Shown: positions 8,239 through 17,440 of the stretch, piece by piece | How positions within the stretch are numbered: the stretch's first letter is position 1 | Layout: every line of letters starts with the position of its first letter | Source: Komagataella phaffii GS115 | Taxonomy: Eukaryota; Ascomycota; Pichiomycetes; Pichiales; Pichiaceae | DNA: 64,000 nucleotides | Direction of reading: 5' to 3' | NCBI RefSeq assembly: GCF_000027005.1 | Contig: NC_012966.1 | Location: 496,001 to 560,000, forward strand | Translations under genes and position numbers: made by a program | Notes under the pieces: model-generated | What the model saw: only the letters and a program-made list of their open reading frames with translations | What the model was told of the DNA's origin: nothing | Database searches by the model: none

Positions 8239-9456
8239 ATGCAAACATTTGTCAAAAGATCAATTCGCAATATACCAAAAATGGCCACTAGTGCTCACCA
8301 GAATTTTGCAAAATATCTTGCAACTGACCATATGGCCAGTGACTTGGTTCCACTGGATGCTTCTAAACTTCAGGTCACTCGTACCACTCAGCCAAAATCC
8401 AAGCTTCCTAAGGAAAAGCTTGTTTTTGGTCAGTCTTTCACCGACCACATGTTGACAGTTGAATTCGACCAAGCAAGCGGTTGGGGCACCCCAGAGATTA
8501 AGCCTTACGGCCCTCTTTCTTTGGATCCTTCTGCTTGCGTTTTTCATTATGCATTTGAGTTATTTGAAGGTATGAAGGCCTACAAAGACTCCCAAGGAAA
8601 AATACGTCTGTTTAGACCCGACATGAACATGGCACGTTTCAACAAATCCGCCGCTCGTATATGTCTTCCAACTGTTGACGGCGAGGAACTTATCAAATTA
8701 ATCAGCGAGTTGCTCAAACTTGATCAATCATTTGTCCCCGAAGGAGAAGGCTACTCATTGTACATTAGACCCACATTGATCGGAACTTCATCTGGACTTG
8801 GAGTAGGTGCCCCAGATAAGGCCTTGCTCTACGTAATTTGCTCCCCAGTGGGCCCTTACTACCCAACTGGATACAAAGCTATTTCATTAGAGGCCACCGA
8901 CTACGCCACTAGAGCTTGGCCAGGAGGTGTTGGTGACAAGAAACTGGGTGCCAACTACGCTCCGTGCATTAAGCCTCAGCTGTCTGCAGCCAAGAATGGT
9001 CATCAACAGAACTTGTGGCTGTTTGGAGAAGAGAAGTTTATCACCGAGGTTGGAACTATGAACGTTTTCTTTGTGTTCAAGAATGCAGACACTGGAAAGA
9101 AAGAACTTGTAACTGCTCCATTAGATGGAACTATTTTGGAGGGTGTCACCAGAGACTCTATATTAAAATTAGCTCGTGATAGGCTGGACCCTAATGAGTG
9201 GGAAGTTAACGAGAGATATTACACTGCCCACGAGGTTGCTGAAAAAGCTGAAAACGGTTTGCTAGTAGAGGCCTTTGGTTCAGGAACTGCTGCTGTCGTT
9301 GCTCCAATCAAGAACATTGCCTTTAACGGAAAGGATTACGACGTGCCATTGGTACCTGGTGAACAATATGGTGAGATGGCCAAGACTGTTGCCGACTGGA
9401 TTGCTGACATCCAATACGGTGTTGTTGACAGTGAGTGGTCAAGAGTCATAAATTAG
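8239..9456 (+). CDS. BAT1: branched-chain-amino-acid aminotransferase (Bat1/Bat2 type)
   Basis: 405 residues, fold-type IV PLP aminotransferase. The PLP lysine is K235 in GDKKLGANYAP. FELFEGMKAY and the EVGTMNVFFVF and GSGTAAVVAP segments are also family hallmarks. It interconverts Leu, Ile and Val with their 2-oxo acids using glutamate/2-oxoglutarate. There are two in-frame starts. The ATG at 8239 adds a 14-residue basic leader (MQTFVKRSIRNIPK) that looks like a short mitochondrial presequence; the ATG at 8281 gives a leaderless protein. In S. cerevisiae the two locations are served by the duplicates BAT1 and BAT2; one gene with two starts could do both here (inference). The promoter has a candidate Leu3 site. 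Confidence 0.93.
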   Translation: MQTFVKRSIRNIPKMATSAHQNFAKYLATDHMASDLVPLDASKLQVTRTTQPKSKLPKEKLVFGQSFTDHMLTVEFDQASGWGTPEIKPYGPLSLDPSACVFHYAFELFEGMKAYKDSQGKIRLFRPDMNMARFNKSAARICLPTVDGEELIKLISELLKLDQSFVPEGEGYSLYIRPTLIGTSSGLGVGAPDKALLYVICSPVGPYYPTGYKAISLEATDYATRAWPGGVGDKKLGANYAPCIKPQLSAAKNGHQQNLWLFGEEKFITEVGTMNVFFVFKNADTGKKELVTAPLDGTILEGVTRDSILKLARDRLDPNEWEVNERYYTAHEVAEKAENGLLVEAFGSGTAAVVAPIKNIAFNGKDYDVPLVPGEQYGEMAKTVADWIADIQYGVVDSEWSRVIN

Positions 9457-9604
9457 ATAGATTAGATCCCTAAAACTGTACTTAATAAAATCCTTGTGTA
9501 ATAACTCCTTCACCTTTCATAGGCAAACCAACACTGCATACTCAATCGCTTATGTAATGGAAAAATTATCCTCATTTTCTCATCATCTCTTCTAGCCCAC
9601 AAGT

Positions 9605-9874
9605 ATGACCACACTGGATTACAAGCTGGACTTGAATATACCATTAGAGTCTCTACAGCATGTTGAGTATGTTAAGAACTCTTTAAGTCCAGATCCAGTT
9701 TTGAAGCCTACTGAGATTCAGGTGGACTTTTACTCTAGCAAAGAACTTCTCAGCGATGACATTGCGCTGATCATTAAATTTCAAGGACAAAGTGACCGTA
9801 TACTAAGGGTAGCTGTTAATAATATGATAGAAAATCTGAAAACTTGTATAGAATGCTTAGAAGTGTTTGGTTGA
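9605..9874 (+). CDS. PCC1: EKC/KEOPS complex subunit Pcc1
   Basis: An 89-residue protein, the normal Pcc1 size. It has the alternating strand/helix layout with an LRVAVNNMIENLKTCIECLE C-terminal helix, as in yeast Pcc1 and archaeal KEOPS dimer proteins. It is a small scaffold or dimerisation subunit of the complex that makes t6A37 on tRNAs and also affects telomeres and transcription. The S. cerevisiae gene has introns; this copy reads through from ATG to stop without one. MSS116 follows convergently 73 bp away. Confidence 0.85.
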   Translation: MTTLDYKLDLNIPLESLQHVEYVKNSLSPDPVLKPTEIQVDFYSSKELLSDDIALIIKFQGQSDRILRVAVNNMIENLKTCIECLEVFG

Positions 9875-9947
9875 ATTAAAATATATACAACTAGACATTT
9901 AAATTCATGCCCATTTCATTATTTACAAGGAAAACTCAATCCATGAT

Positions 9948-11969
9948 CTAATACTTGCTGTATCTGTCGTTTCTAAAGTTATTACTGTTCTTGTTGGAAC
10001 TTCCTCCTCTTTCTTCCCAAGTACGGCTATTCTTACCACTACTCTTGTAATTACCTCTGTCTCTGCTGAAACCTCCCTTATTCTCTCCTCCAAACCCACC
10101 TCTATCGTTCTTACGGTATCCTCCTCTGTCATTGTTGCGGTAACCTCCTCTGTTACCAGCTCCACTCTTGTTTCTATATCCTGAAGATCCCCTGCTGGTG
10201 GCGGATCCAGGGATGTCATAGTATCTTCTAGAGTAGTCAGTGTTGATTCCTAGTCCAGAAGCTGCTCTTGAGGAGAGGAATGGTTTCTCCTGGGCAGACT
10301 CTTCAACGTCTTCAAATGCTCCGCCTGGCCCGTATTTCATATCTCTGTATAGCAAAGCACAATGCTTAACGTAGTCCTTCTTGCTGATCTTACCAAACTT
10401 TTCAGGCAATTGGTTGTAGATCCCCAAGTTGGAAGTTGCAATCTGGTCAAAATCTTCATTTTTAACAGTGTTTCTAATCTTTCTTTCAATGTCTTCATTT
10501 GGTTTAGATTCTATCACTTCGTGAAACTTATTTCCATTCTCCTTTAGCTTTTCAACGAATGGCTGCTCAAAGTCGGTAGTGAAAAGGATGGATTTGCCAA
10601 TCTTTCCGGCTCTACCAGTACGTCCAACTCGATGGGTATAGTTGGATACATCGTGGTTAACTCCAATTTGTAAAACATGTGTGACATCTGGGAAATCTAA
10701 ACCTCTCGAGGCAACATTGGAGCAAACCAAAATGGCACGCTTGCGGATTTTAAACGTCAATTGGGCCATATTACGACGCCCTTGTGTAAGCTTTCCATGT
10801 AAGCGGCAAACGTAATCTCGTTTGTCTCTGGCATTCATAGGTGGCTTTGGTATGATCTTGTTCAACAGGTTGAATACAAAATCAACACTGTATGTGTTTG
10901 GCAGGAAAATCATTGGCTTGAACTTCGGTTCATCTTTGTGCTGGTAAACGTAATCAACCAACGCAGCATAACTGTGGAAAATAGAATCACTCACGACTAA
11001 AGTTTGTTCCACACTTTGGTTAACTTCAGATTCGGATCCAACATTGGTATCAATGAATTTGTAGTCTTTTCCCATAATGTTCTCAGCGAGGGACAGGACA
11101 TTTTTGTCGATAGTAGCAGAGAACAATAAGACTTTGAACTTGGGATCCACGTCTGAAGTATTCAATTCCTTCAGTTTGTCCATAATTCTCTCCAAATCCT
11201 CCTTGAAACTCATTGATAACAGTTCGTCAGCTTCATCAATAATCACGTTTTCAACCCTGGTAAAAGCGGATTGAAAATTTTTCGAGTTGGTAATCAAATC
11301 AAGGAACCTACCTGGCGTAGCAGCTACGATAGGAGGCTTCTGAAATTGGGTACATTTTTTGATCTGTTGTCTCATATCTTGACCACCTACAATCTTTTCA
11401 ATATTCTTATTGTTGATAGGTAACGAGCAGTTTCTCATAAGATTGTGGATCGCATCTGAAGTTTGAATTGCAAGATCTCTGGTTGGGGCAAAAATCACAG
11501 TTTCGACATGTGGGACATTAGGATGTTTTCTATGTTTCAGTTTGTGCAAAAGGGGCAGACCAAAAGCAAGGGTTTTCCCAGTACCTGTTTTGGCACGAAC
11601 AACAAGCCCTCTTTCAGCAGTGAGAAATTCGTCAATAGTGGCCTCTTGAACGGGGGTGAACGTTTGTCCTACCAGTTTCATAAAAGCTTGCTTGATATGG
11701 TGGGCCAAATTGGAATCTTTTACGTGTTTACCGTTGATGAGGTTCACATGAGAAGGTGTCTCAATAGCCTTTACATTTATCGGCTTGATGGTTGGATTCT
11801 CAGAAGCCTCAACAGTTTCTTGGGACGATTTATGGGATTTTTCAAATAAAGTCTCCTGTCTTTCAGAGGATAACTGAAAACTTCGAGATGAGAACATCCG
11901 AACTGTCGAACCTCTCATAAAATAAGAGGTCCTCAATAGCTCATTTCTGAACAGCACCAAGTTAAGCAT
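9948..11969 (-). CDS. MSS116: mitochondrial DEAD-box RNA helicase Mss116
   Basis: 673 residues. The first 40 or so are basic and rich in Arg/Ser, a plausible mitochondrial targeting peptide. DEAD-box motifs run in order: AKTGTGKT at 126-133 (motif I), APTRDLAIQ (Ia), DEAD at 245-248 (II), SAT (III), ASRGLDFPD (V) and HRVGRTGRAG (VI). The tail is a long Arg/Gly/Asn-rich RNA-binding segment with GGYR repeats, as in Mss116. The enzyme is an RNA chaperone for group I and II intron splicing and mitochondrial translation. SLY1 lies divergently upstream; both genes are also near neighbours in S. cerevisiae (YDR194C, YDR189W). Confidence 0.9.
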   Translation of the reverse strand: MLNLVLFRNELLRTSYFMRGSTVRMFSSRSFQLSSERQETLFEKSHKSSQETVEASENPTIKPINVKAIETPSHVNLINGKHVKDSNLAHHIKQAFMKLVGQTFTPVQEATIDEFLTAERGLVVRAKTGTGKTLAFGLPLLHKLKHRKHPNVPHVETVIFAPTRDLAIQTSDAIHNLMRNCSLPINNKNIEKIVGGQDMRQQIKKCTQFQKPPIVAATPGRFLDLITNSKNFQSAFTRVENVIIDEADELLSMSFKEDLERIMDKLKELNTSDVDPKFKVLLFSATIDKNVLSLAENIMGKDYKFIDTNVGSESEVNQSVEQTLVVSDSIFHSYAALVDYVYQHKDEPKFKPMIFLPNTYSVDFVFNLLNKIIPKPPMNARDKRDYVCRLHGKLTQGRRNMAQLTFKIRKRAILVCSNVASRGLDFPDVTHVLQIGVNHDVSNYTHRVGRTGRAGKIGKSILFTTDFEQPFVEKLKENGNKFHEVIESKPNEDIERKIRNTVKNEDFDQIATSNLGIYNQLPEKFGKISKKDYVKHCALLYRDMKYGPGGAFEDVEESAQEKPFLSSRAASGLGINTDYSRRYYDIPGSATSRGSSGYRNKSGAGNRGGYRNNDRGGYRKNDRGGFGGENKGGFSRDRGNYKSSGKNSRTWEERGGSSNKNSNNFRNDRYSKY

Positions 11970-12350
11970 CAGAGGGTCAGTAGCTTAAGAGGTGGGAAAA
12001 TTCAGAGTAGTTGTATCACTAAAAGAAAATTTTCTTATTTAAGGATAAAGAGATTGAATAGTCTGGTGTTCAGGTGCAGTACATACCAAGTAGATATCCG
12101 GCCAAAGAGAAGGAATTGGAACAATTGGTCGACCAATATTCCACTATTACCTTGAAGTAGTCTGTTCACCACCTGGGAATGTAGTTTAAACAGGTATTGA
12201 TTCAGGCATACATAGTTCCCTTCATCTGCCTAAGAAGGAATCTTGAAAGGAGAAAGATTTCACGGTAGTGTACCGCTTCAATATTTCTGATCTAGCTGGT
12301 GGGTGGTGCTGTTCGATTCATCAAACAGACCCGAAGCTATCCCTAACCAA
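11970..12350. promoter_or_regulatory. divergent promoter MSS116 / SLY1
   Basis: 381 bp between two divergent genes. Both promoters must be here. I see no recognised factor site. Confidence 0.5.
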
Positions 12351-14340
12351 ATGTCGTTCACTACTTCATTGCCCAGTCTTCGTGATAGGCAGATAGGTAA
12401 GCTATTACAATTTGTTAATTTTGGTCGGCACAATTACTAACCCGATAGCCACTCTGGAGAAAATGCTTCATTTGAATGAGCCCATTGTGGATAATGGTTC
12501 AGATATACAAGCGGAGTTAACATGGAAGGTACTGATTCTGGATAGTAGGAGTACTGCAATTGTTTCTTCTGTTCTGCGAGTTAATGACCTGCTTTCTTCT
12601 GGCATCACTATGCATAGCAATATCAGATCCAAGAGAGCGGCTTTGCCAGATGTTCCTGTCATTTACTTTGTTGAACCTAATGCGGAAAATATCAACTTTA
12701 TCATTGATGACTTGGAAAGAGATCAGTACGCTCATTTTTATATCAACTTCACTTCCAGTCTAAATAGAGATCTTTTGGAGGAGTTTGCTAAGAAAGTGGC
12801 TACGATTGGTAAGTCCTACAAGATTAAACAGGTTTATGATCAGTACCTCGATTACATTGTCACTGAACCCAACCTGTTCTCTTTGGACTTGGTTAACATT
12901 TACTCGCAGCTAAATAACCCTAACTCACTGGAAGATGAAATCAATAAAGTTGCTGACAAGATTTCCAATGGTATATTCGCAGCAATCCTAACTATGAATG
13001 GGATCCCTACTATTAGATGTTGCAGAGGAGGTCCAGCAGAACTAATAGCGTCCAAACTAGATCAGAAGCTACGTGATCATGTTATCAATACAAAGTCATC
13101 TGCCTCTTTCACTAACAGTAAATTAGTGCTTATCCTGCTGGATAGAAACATTGATTTGGCTTCCATGTTTGCTCATTCATGGATTTATCAATGTATGGTG
13201 AGTGATGTTTTTGAGTTGAAAAGAAATACAATCAAAATTCCCTCTCAAAAGCCCAATGAATCTACGAAAGAATATGATATCGACCCAAAGGATTTTTTTT
13301 GGGCAGCCAACAACAGTTTGCCCTTCCCTGATGCTGTAGAAAATGTGGAGAACGAACTTTCTAGATACAAAGCGGATGCTGCAGAGCTAACTAGAAAGAC
13401 TGGGGTTTCTTCTCTTCAAGATATTGATCCCAATGCAATTACTGACACCACAGATATACAGCTTGCTGTGAAGTCTTTACCTGAATTGGCTTTTAGAAAA
13501 AGCATCCTTGATATGCATATGAAAGTACTTGCGTCTTTGCTGCAAGAACTGGAATCAAAGTCATTGGATTCATACTTTGAAATTGAACAAAACTACAAAG
13601 ATCCCAAAAACCAGAAGCAGTTTATCAGTATCCTCAACAACGGGAATGAGCATACCTTGAACGACAAACTGAGAACCTACATCATGTTGTATCTGTTAAC
13701 AGATCTCCCAGGGTCGTTCGTTGAAGAATGTGAAGAGTATTTCAAAAAGAATTCCGCTGAGCTTGGTTCGTTGAGTTATATCAAGCGGGCAAAAGAGGTG
13801 ATCAAGTTGTCTAATTATGAGTTGTCCATGTCAATTGATGCTAGCCACTCGACCACTAGTGGATTGGTGAATGAAGCTCAAAAGTCTGCTTTGTTCCAAG
13901 GATTGTCGTCCAAGCTATATGGATTAACAGATGGTGGTAGTAGGCTTACAGAGGGGGTGGGGTCATTAATTACTGGGTTGAAAAACTTGCTACCCGACAA
14001 GAAACAACTGCCTATTACCAATATTGTTGAATCGATAATGGAACCAAGTCTGGCCACTCAAGAGTCGATAAAACTAACGGACGATTACCTATATTTTGAC
14101 CCTATTAGCACAAGAGGAGTTCACTCCAAACCACCCAAAAGACAGCAATACAACAATTCTATTGTGTTTGTTGTAGGAGGGGGCAACTATTTGGAGTACC
14201 AAAATTTGCAAGAATGGGTTACGAAGACCAATACTAGCAACGTCAATGGCACTAAGTCTGTAATCTACGGTAGTACCAGTATCGTGACCGCGAACGAGTT
14301 CTTGAAGGAGTGCTCCTTGCTCGGTGCCGAAGCAAAATAA
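12351..14340 (+). CDS. SLY1: Sec1/Munc18 protein Sly1, one intron
   Basis: Spliced: exon 1 12351-12396, intron 12397-12448 (52 nt; GTAAGC, TACTAAC at 12435-12441, ATAG), exon 2 12449-14340. The junction rebuilds LRDRQIATLEKMLHLNE, which matches the N-terminal helix of yeast Sly1 (LRDMQISAILKMLFLN). The protein is 645 residues. Sec1-family hallmarks include WKVLILD, LPDVPVIYFVEP, YDQYLDYIVTEP, LDRNIDLASMFAHSWIYQ and the C-terminal VVGGGNYLEYQNLQEW. Sly1 binds syntaxin Sed5 and Ufe1 and promotes SNARE fusion in ER-Golgi traffic. Without the intron the frame is open from a TTG at 12412, not a valid start. Confidence 0.95.
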
Positions 14341-15110
14341 AAGTTTGGAATCATATCATAGTGCTTATCTCGGAATTTTCCGTCCTGTGAGATCTTGTGT
14401 TACCAATACTGAACACAGAGGGGAGGAAGACATTTTGAGCTGTTTTTTCTTTTTTTGATGACGTATGCTAAGGGCCTATCTGTCACTGTAAAGTTTGGAT
14501 AGCCCAGAAGACTGTTTGATACACATATGCGAGGTGTCCTGTTATTACTCATACTTAGCTTGCAGATTGCTGAATGTGTATAGCCCATGATTCACAGTAA
14601 GCCTGGAAGTCGACGTTATCGACGTGCTGTGCGTGCCGTGACACCTAGGGTGATTTTGGTCCCGTTTTGAGGCGTAATATACTTCTCGAAGAAATTTCGT
14701 GCATAGAATTGTCTCAGAAGCGGTCAGCAATCGAGGCGGAAGTCAAATAGTCAACTTTAATGAGGCTTGCGCGCTTTCGAAATGGTTGATTCTTTTGGAC
14801 CGCGTGATTCTAGAGCAAATATCAAATGTACAGAAGCAAATAACTCAAACAAGGTTCCATGCGATGACTAAACCTGGAATAGGGAAGTAAAGCGAATCAT
14901 TTTGGTGCTCGCTCTCCCACCCACCACCAGCAATCTCAGCACGCTACAACATCGCACTGTCCATTTCTTTTTGAACCCTATTGGTACTAGACCGCCAATA
15001 TTATTAATCAAAGTAATATTGAGTATACAAAAATATAAAATTAAAAACTTAATCCTAAGTAATGAGGTCCAGCCCGCCCGTCAGAGAAAAAGCCCCTGTG
15101 TGTTCCCCAA
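14341..15110. other. intergenic between convergent SLY1 and zinc-cluster gene
   Basis: 770 bp holding two 3' ends, which is long for convergent yeast genes. No reading frame above background with an ATG, no tRNA, and no clear snoRNA is seen. A TTGATGA near 14454 with CTGA near 14570 was weighed as a C/D snoRNA and not accepted. Confidence 0.5.
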
Positions 15111-15764
15111 TTACTCGTCAGATTTATATGCAACAATGCCTCTAAGAATTTTTATGGTGCCGTACACCTCGTGATCCATTTCATCACGACTTTGTCTGTT
15201 GTTTTTCGATCTGTTTTTGTTTTCAGTACCAGGAGCTGGCCATTTGCAGTCCAGCCCTAACCTTGAACATTCTTTACACGCTGGTTTCGTTTCACAGCAT
15301 CGCTTCTTTCTATAGCGACAGGTCAGACATCCGTTTCTTGATCTCTTGCTCTTTTTGTTGTTGGAAGATTCTGAATCTGGACTTCTACTATCCATTTGGA
15401 GCTCTGGCGTCGCAGATTGACAACTATCCGTAACTGTGTACTGATCAGATCTAGAACTTGAACCATGGCGCTCATTTTGAAACATGACATCCTCCAGTGT
15501 CACCTTATTGGATATTCCCATGTCGTCGACTGGATCTGTGGGTGTGGTCATTGTTCGTGCTAGTCTGGGAGCTTCAAAGCTATTATACTGCTGTTCTGAA
15601 TCCTTGGATGCCCTGTTCTTGACCGGTTGCTTTAACGATCCTTGAGGGTGTAGCAATGGCATTTGCCAGAAGTTGTTACCGTAGCCGTTGGGAGATGCCA
15701 TCCGTTTTTTATAAGTTGAAGTAAGAGAAACTGGTTCAGCGAGACAAACACTCGTATTCGTCAT
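15111..15764 (-). CDS. small Zn2Cys6 zinc-cluster protein, C-terminal finger
   Basis: 217 residues. A fungal binuclear zinc cluster, CX2CX6CX6CX2CX6C, starts at Cys146 (GCLTCRYRKKRCCETKP) and is preceded by a basic KKSKRSRN stretch that may serve for nuclear entry. The finger sits near the C-terminus with only about 45 residues after it, unlike most Gal4-type factors, whose cluster is N-terminal, but as in Ume6. There is no fungal_trans middle homology domain and little room for an activation domain; the N-terminal 140 residues are low-complexity. A second ATG at codon 22 could also be used. Long flanking gaps on both sides fit a regulated gene. Target genes are unknown. Confidence 0.75.
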   Translation of the reverse strand: MTNTSVCLAEPVSLTSTYKKRMASPNGYGNNFWQMPLLHPQGSLKQPVKNRASKDSEQQYNSFEAPRLARTMTTPTDPVDDMGISNKVTLEDVMFQNERHGSSSRSDQYTVTDSCQSATPELQMDSRSPDSESSNNKKSKRSRNGCLTCRYRKKRCCETKPACKECSRLGLDCKWPAPGTENKNRSKNNRQSRDEMDHEVYGTIKILRGIVAYKSDE

Positions 15765-16696
15765 GCCCGCCCTTTCTCTTAAAGGCTATAATATCGTGCT
15801 CCCGATGGTGTATTTCCTTTTAAGTTGACGATCCTGATAGTTATATATGTATCGAATCAAAAAAAAAGAAAAGCAAATAATAGCAGATTAGATATTGTAC
15901 AGTACATGAAAACTGAATGCTCGGATCGTATATATAGTTTTCTTCGGATGCAAGTAACAAGACACCATTTCATGCTTGTGATTGTACCTGTACTATTTAC
16001 TCTTCGGATAAATAATTGTCCACGTACCTCTTGAAGCTGGAGTGCATAGCATGCATATCTGCAGAGATTCACAGGGAGAGATAATAGAATTTGCTCGAAA
16101 AAAAGAAACAAAGGGGTCACTAGTAGGCATAAACACTACAAAAGCAACGATTTTAGTTGCTGTCATAGACTGAGATAATATCAGAAGCAGAATTTATTCA
16201 TTGCTCTGGTCTGCGCCTCACTATGCCCTATTGTTGACCTCAAAGATTTTTACATTGAACCGTTCTTTTTTTAGCACAACTTGCTTGGTCTCGAGTCGGG
16301 GGGTTTTGTCATGCATGGAAGAATAGGTAAACGGTAGCAACTTTTCTAGTCTGGATTTCTGCTGTGGCCTTTGATTACTAAATGTCTTGAATACAATAAG
16401 TAGTACGCTTTAACGCCGAAAATGAGGGGAAAATTACCGACTAAGCCCATATCGCTTTTCGGCAACTAAAAATATCACGTCAAGCTCTAGAAGTTGCTAC
16501 CGAAGTGTTGGGTTCGATCTTTTCTTTTTTCTTTCTTTTTTGCTCAGACCCCACTGCATCAGATAGATTTCAGAAAAAGCTCGGTGATGCACGACTTGGA
16601 ATCACATCACCATCATTACATCAGGAAGAGCTGTTCGACCGATGACACTGAGTTTTTTCTACCACCAAAGCTGACTGCATCGATTACATCACTAAT
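15765..16696. promoter_or_regulatory. long divergent promoter region, zinc-cluster gene / RRF1
   Basis: 932 bp between divergent starts. AT-rich with several A/T runs (for example 15859-15867) but no gene. The length suggests extended regulatory DNA for the zinc-cluster gene, since RRF1 is a housekeeping gene. Confidence 0.45.
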
Positions 16697-17440
16697 ATGC
16701 TTCCAGCAACGTTATTTACGTCAGTCCACAGGTCAATTGTTAGCTCGAGAGTGCGGAGCATCGTCCCATCGGTGGCACCTGCCATATTTTCTTGTAGATA
16801 TATCACCCATAATGCCGTTTTGTTAAAGGCTAAGAAGAAGCACTCGAACCACCATGAAATAGTAGAAGAGGCGCCCGAAGTTGTCAACCCAAAACAGGTC
16901 CTGAAAGAGATAGAGGACAGGTTTAAACTGACGTTACAAGAACATCAAAAGAAAATTAACGAGATAAAGTTGGGAAAAAGTAATCCCAAGATCTTTGATT
17001 CGTTGAAAGTTTCAATTGCTAAGGATCTTCAGCCTTTTCCCTCAGTTGCCCAGACTACCTCCAAGGGTAGAAACCTATTAGTCACTGTTTTTGACCCAAG
17101 TCTAGTAAAGTACGTTGTATCTTCAATTCTCAGTTCTGGTTTAAACTTGAATCCCGAAGTGGACCCCAAGAACCCACAATTGTTGAAAGTTCCCCTTACT
17201 GCCCCTACTGCTGAGACTAAGAAGGAAACTTTGAAAGCTTTGAAGAACAACCTTGAGCATTACAGACACTCAATCACGAATAAACACTCTCTGGCTTCTA
17301 TCAGAGCCCACTATCTGAAAGAGTTCAAGGGAAATAAAGAAGACTCTATTAAAAAGTTAGTGAATGAGATTGAAAAAGTTCATAAGGATTACTCAAACAG
17401 TATACACGAACAGTTCAAAAAAGTAGAAAAGACACTATAA
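16697..17440 (+). CDS. RRF1: mitochondrial ribosome recycling factor
   Basis: 247 residues: an Arg/Ser-rich presequence of about 40 residues, then the RRF domain. The three-helix bundle segments are visible, with the GRNLLVTVFDPSLVKYV strand region and the C-terminal helix SLASIRAHYLKEFKGNKED. It splits post-termination mitochondrial ribosomes together with mitochondrial EF-G2. The stop codon abuts the stop codon of MSC7 on the other strand with zero bases between. The order RRF1-MSC7-VMA10-BCD1 and all four orientations match S. cerevisiae YHR038W to YHR040W. Confidence 0.9.
   Translation: MLPATLFTSVHRSIVSSRVRSIVPSVAPAIFSCRYITHNAVLLKAKKKHSNHHEIVEEAPEVVNPKQVLKEIEDRFKLTLQEHQKKINEIKLGKSNPKIFDSLKVSIAKDLQPFPSVAQTTSKGRNLLVTVFDPSLVKYVVSSILSSGLNLNPEVDPKNPQLLKVPLTAPTAETKKETLKALKNNLEHYRHSITNKHSLASIRAHYLKEFKGNKEDSIKKLVNEIEKVHKDYSNSIHEQFKKVEKTL

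Noticed and set aside
14454..14575. Possible C/D box snoRNA (TTGATGA ... CTGA)
   Set aside because: The C box is imperfect, there is no terminal stem, and I could not assign a guide region.
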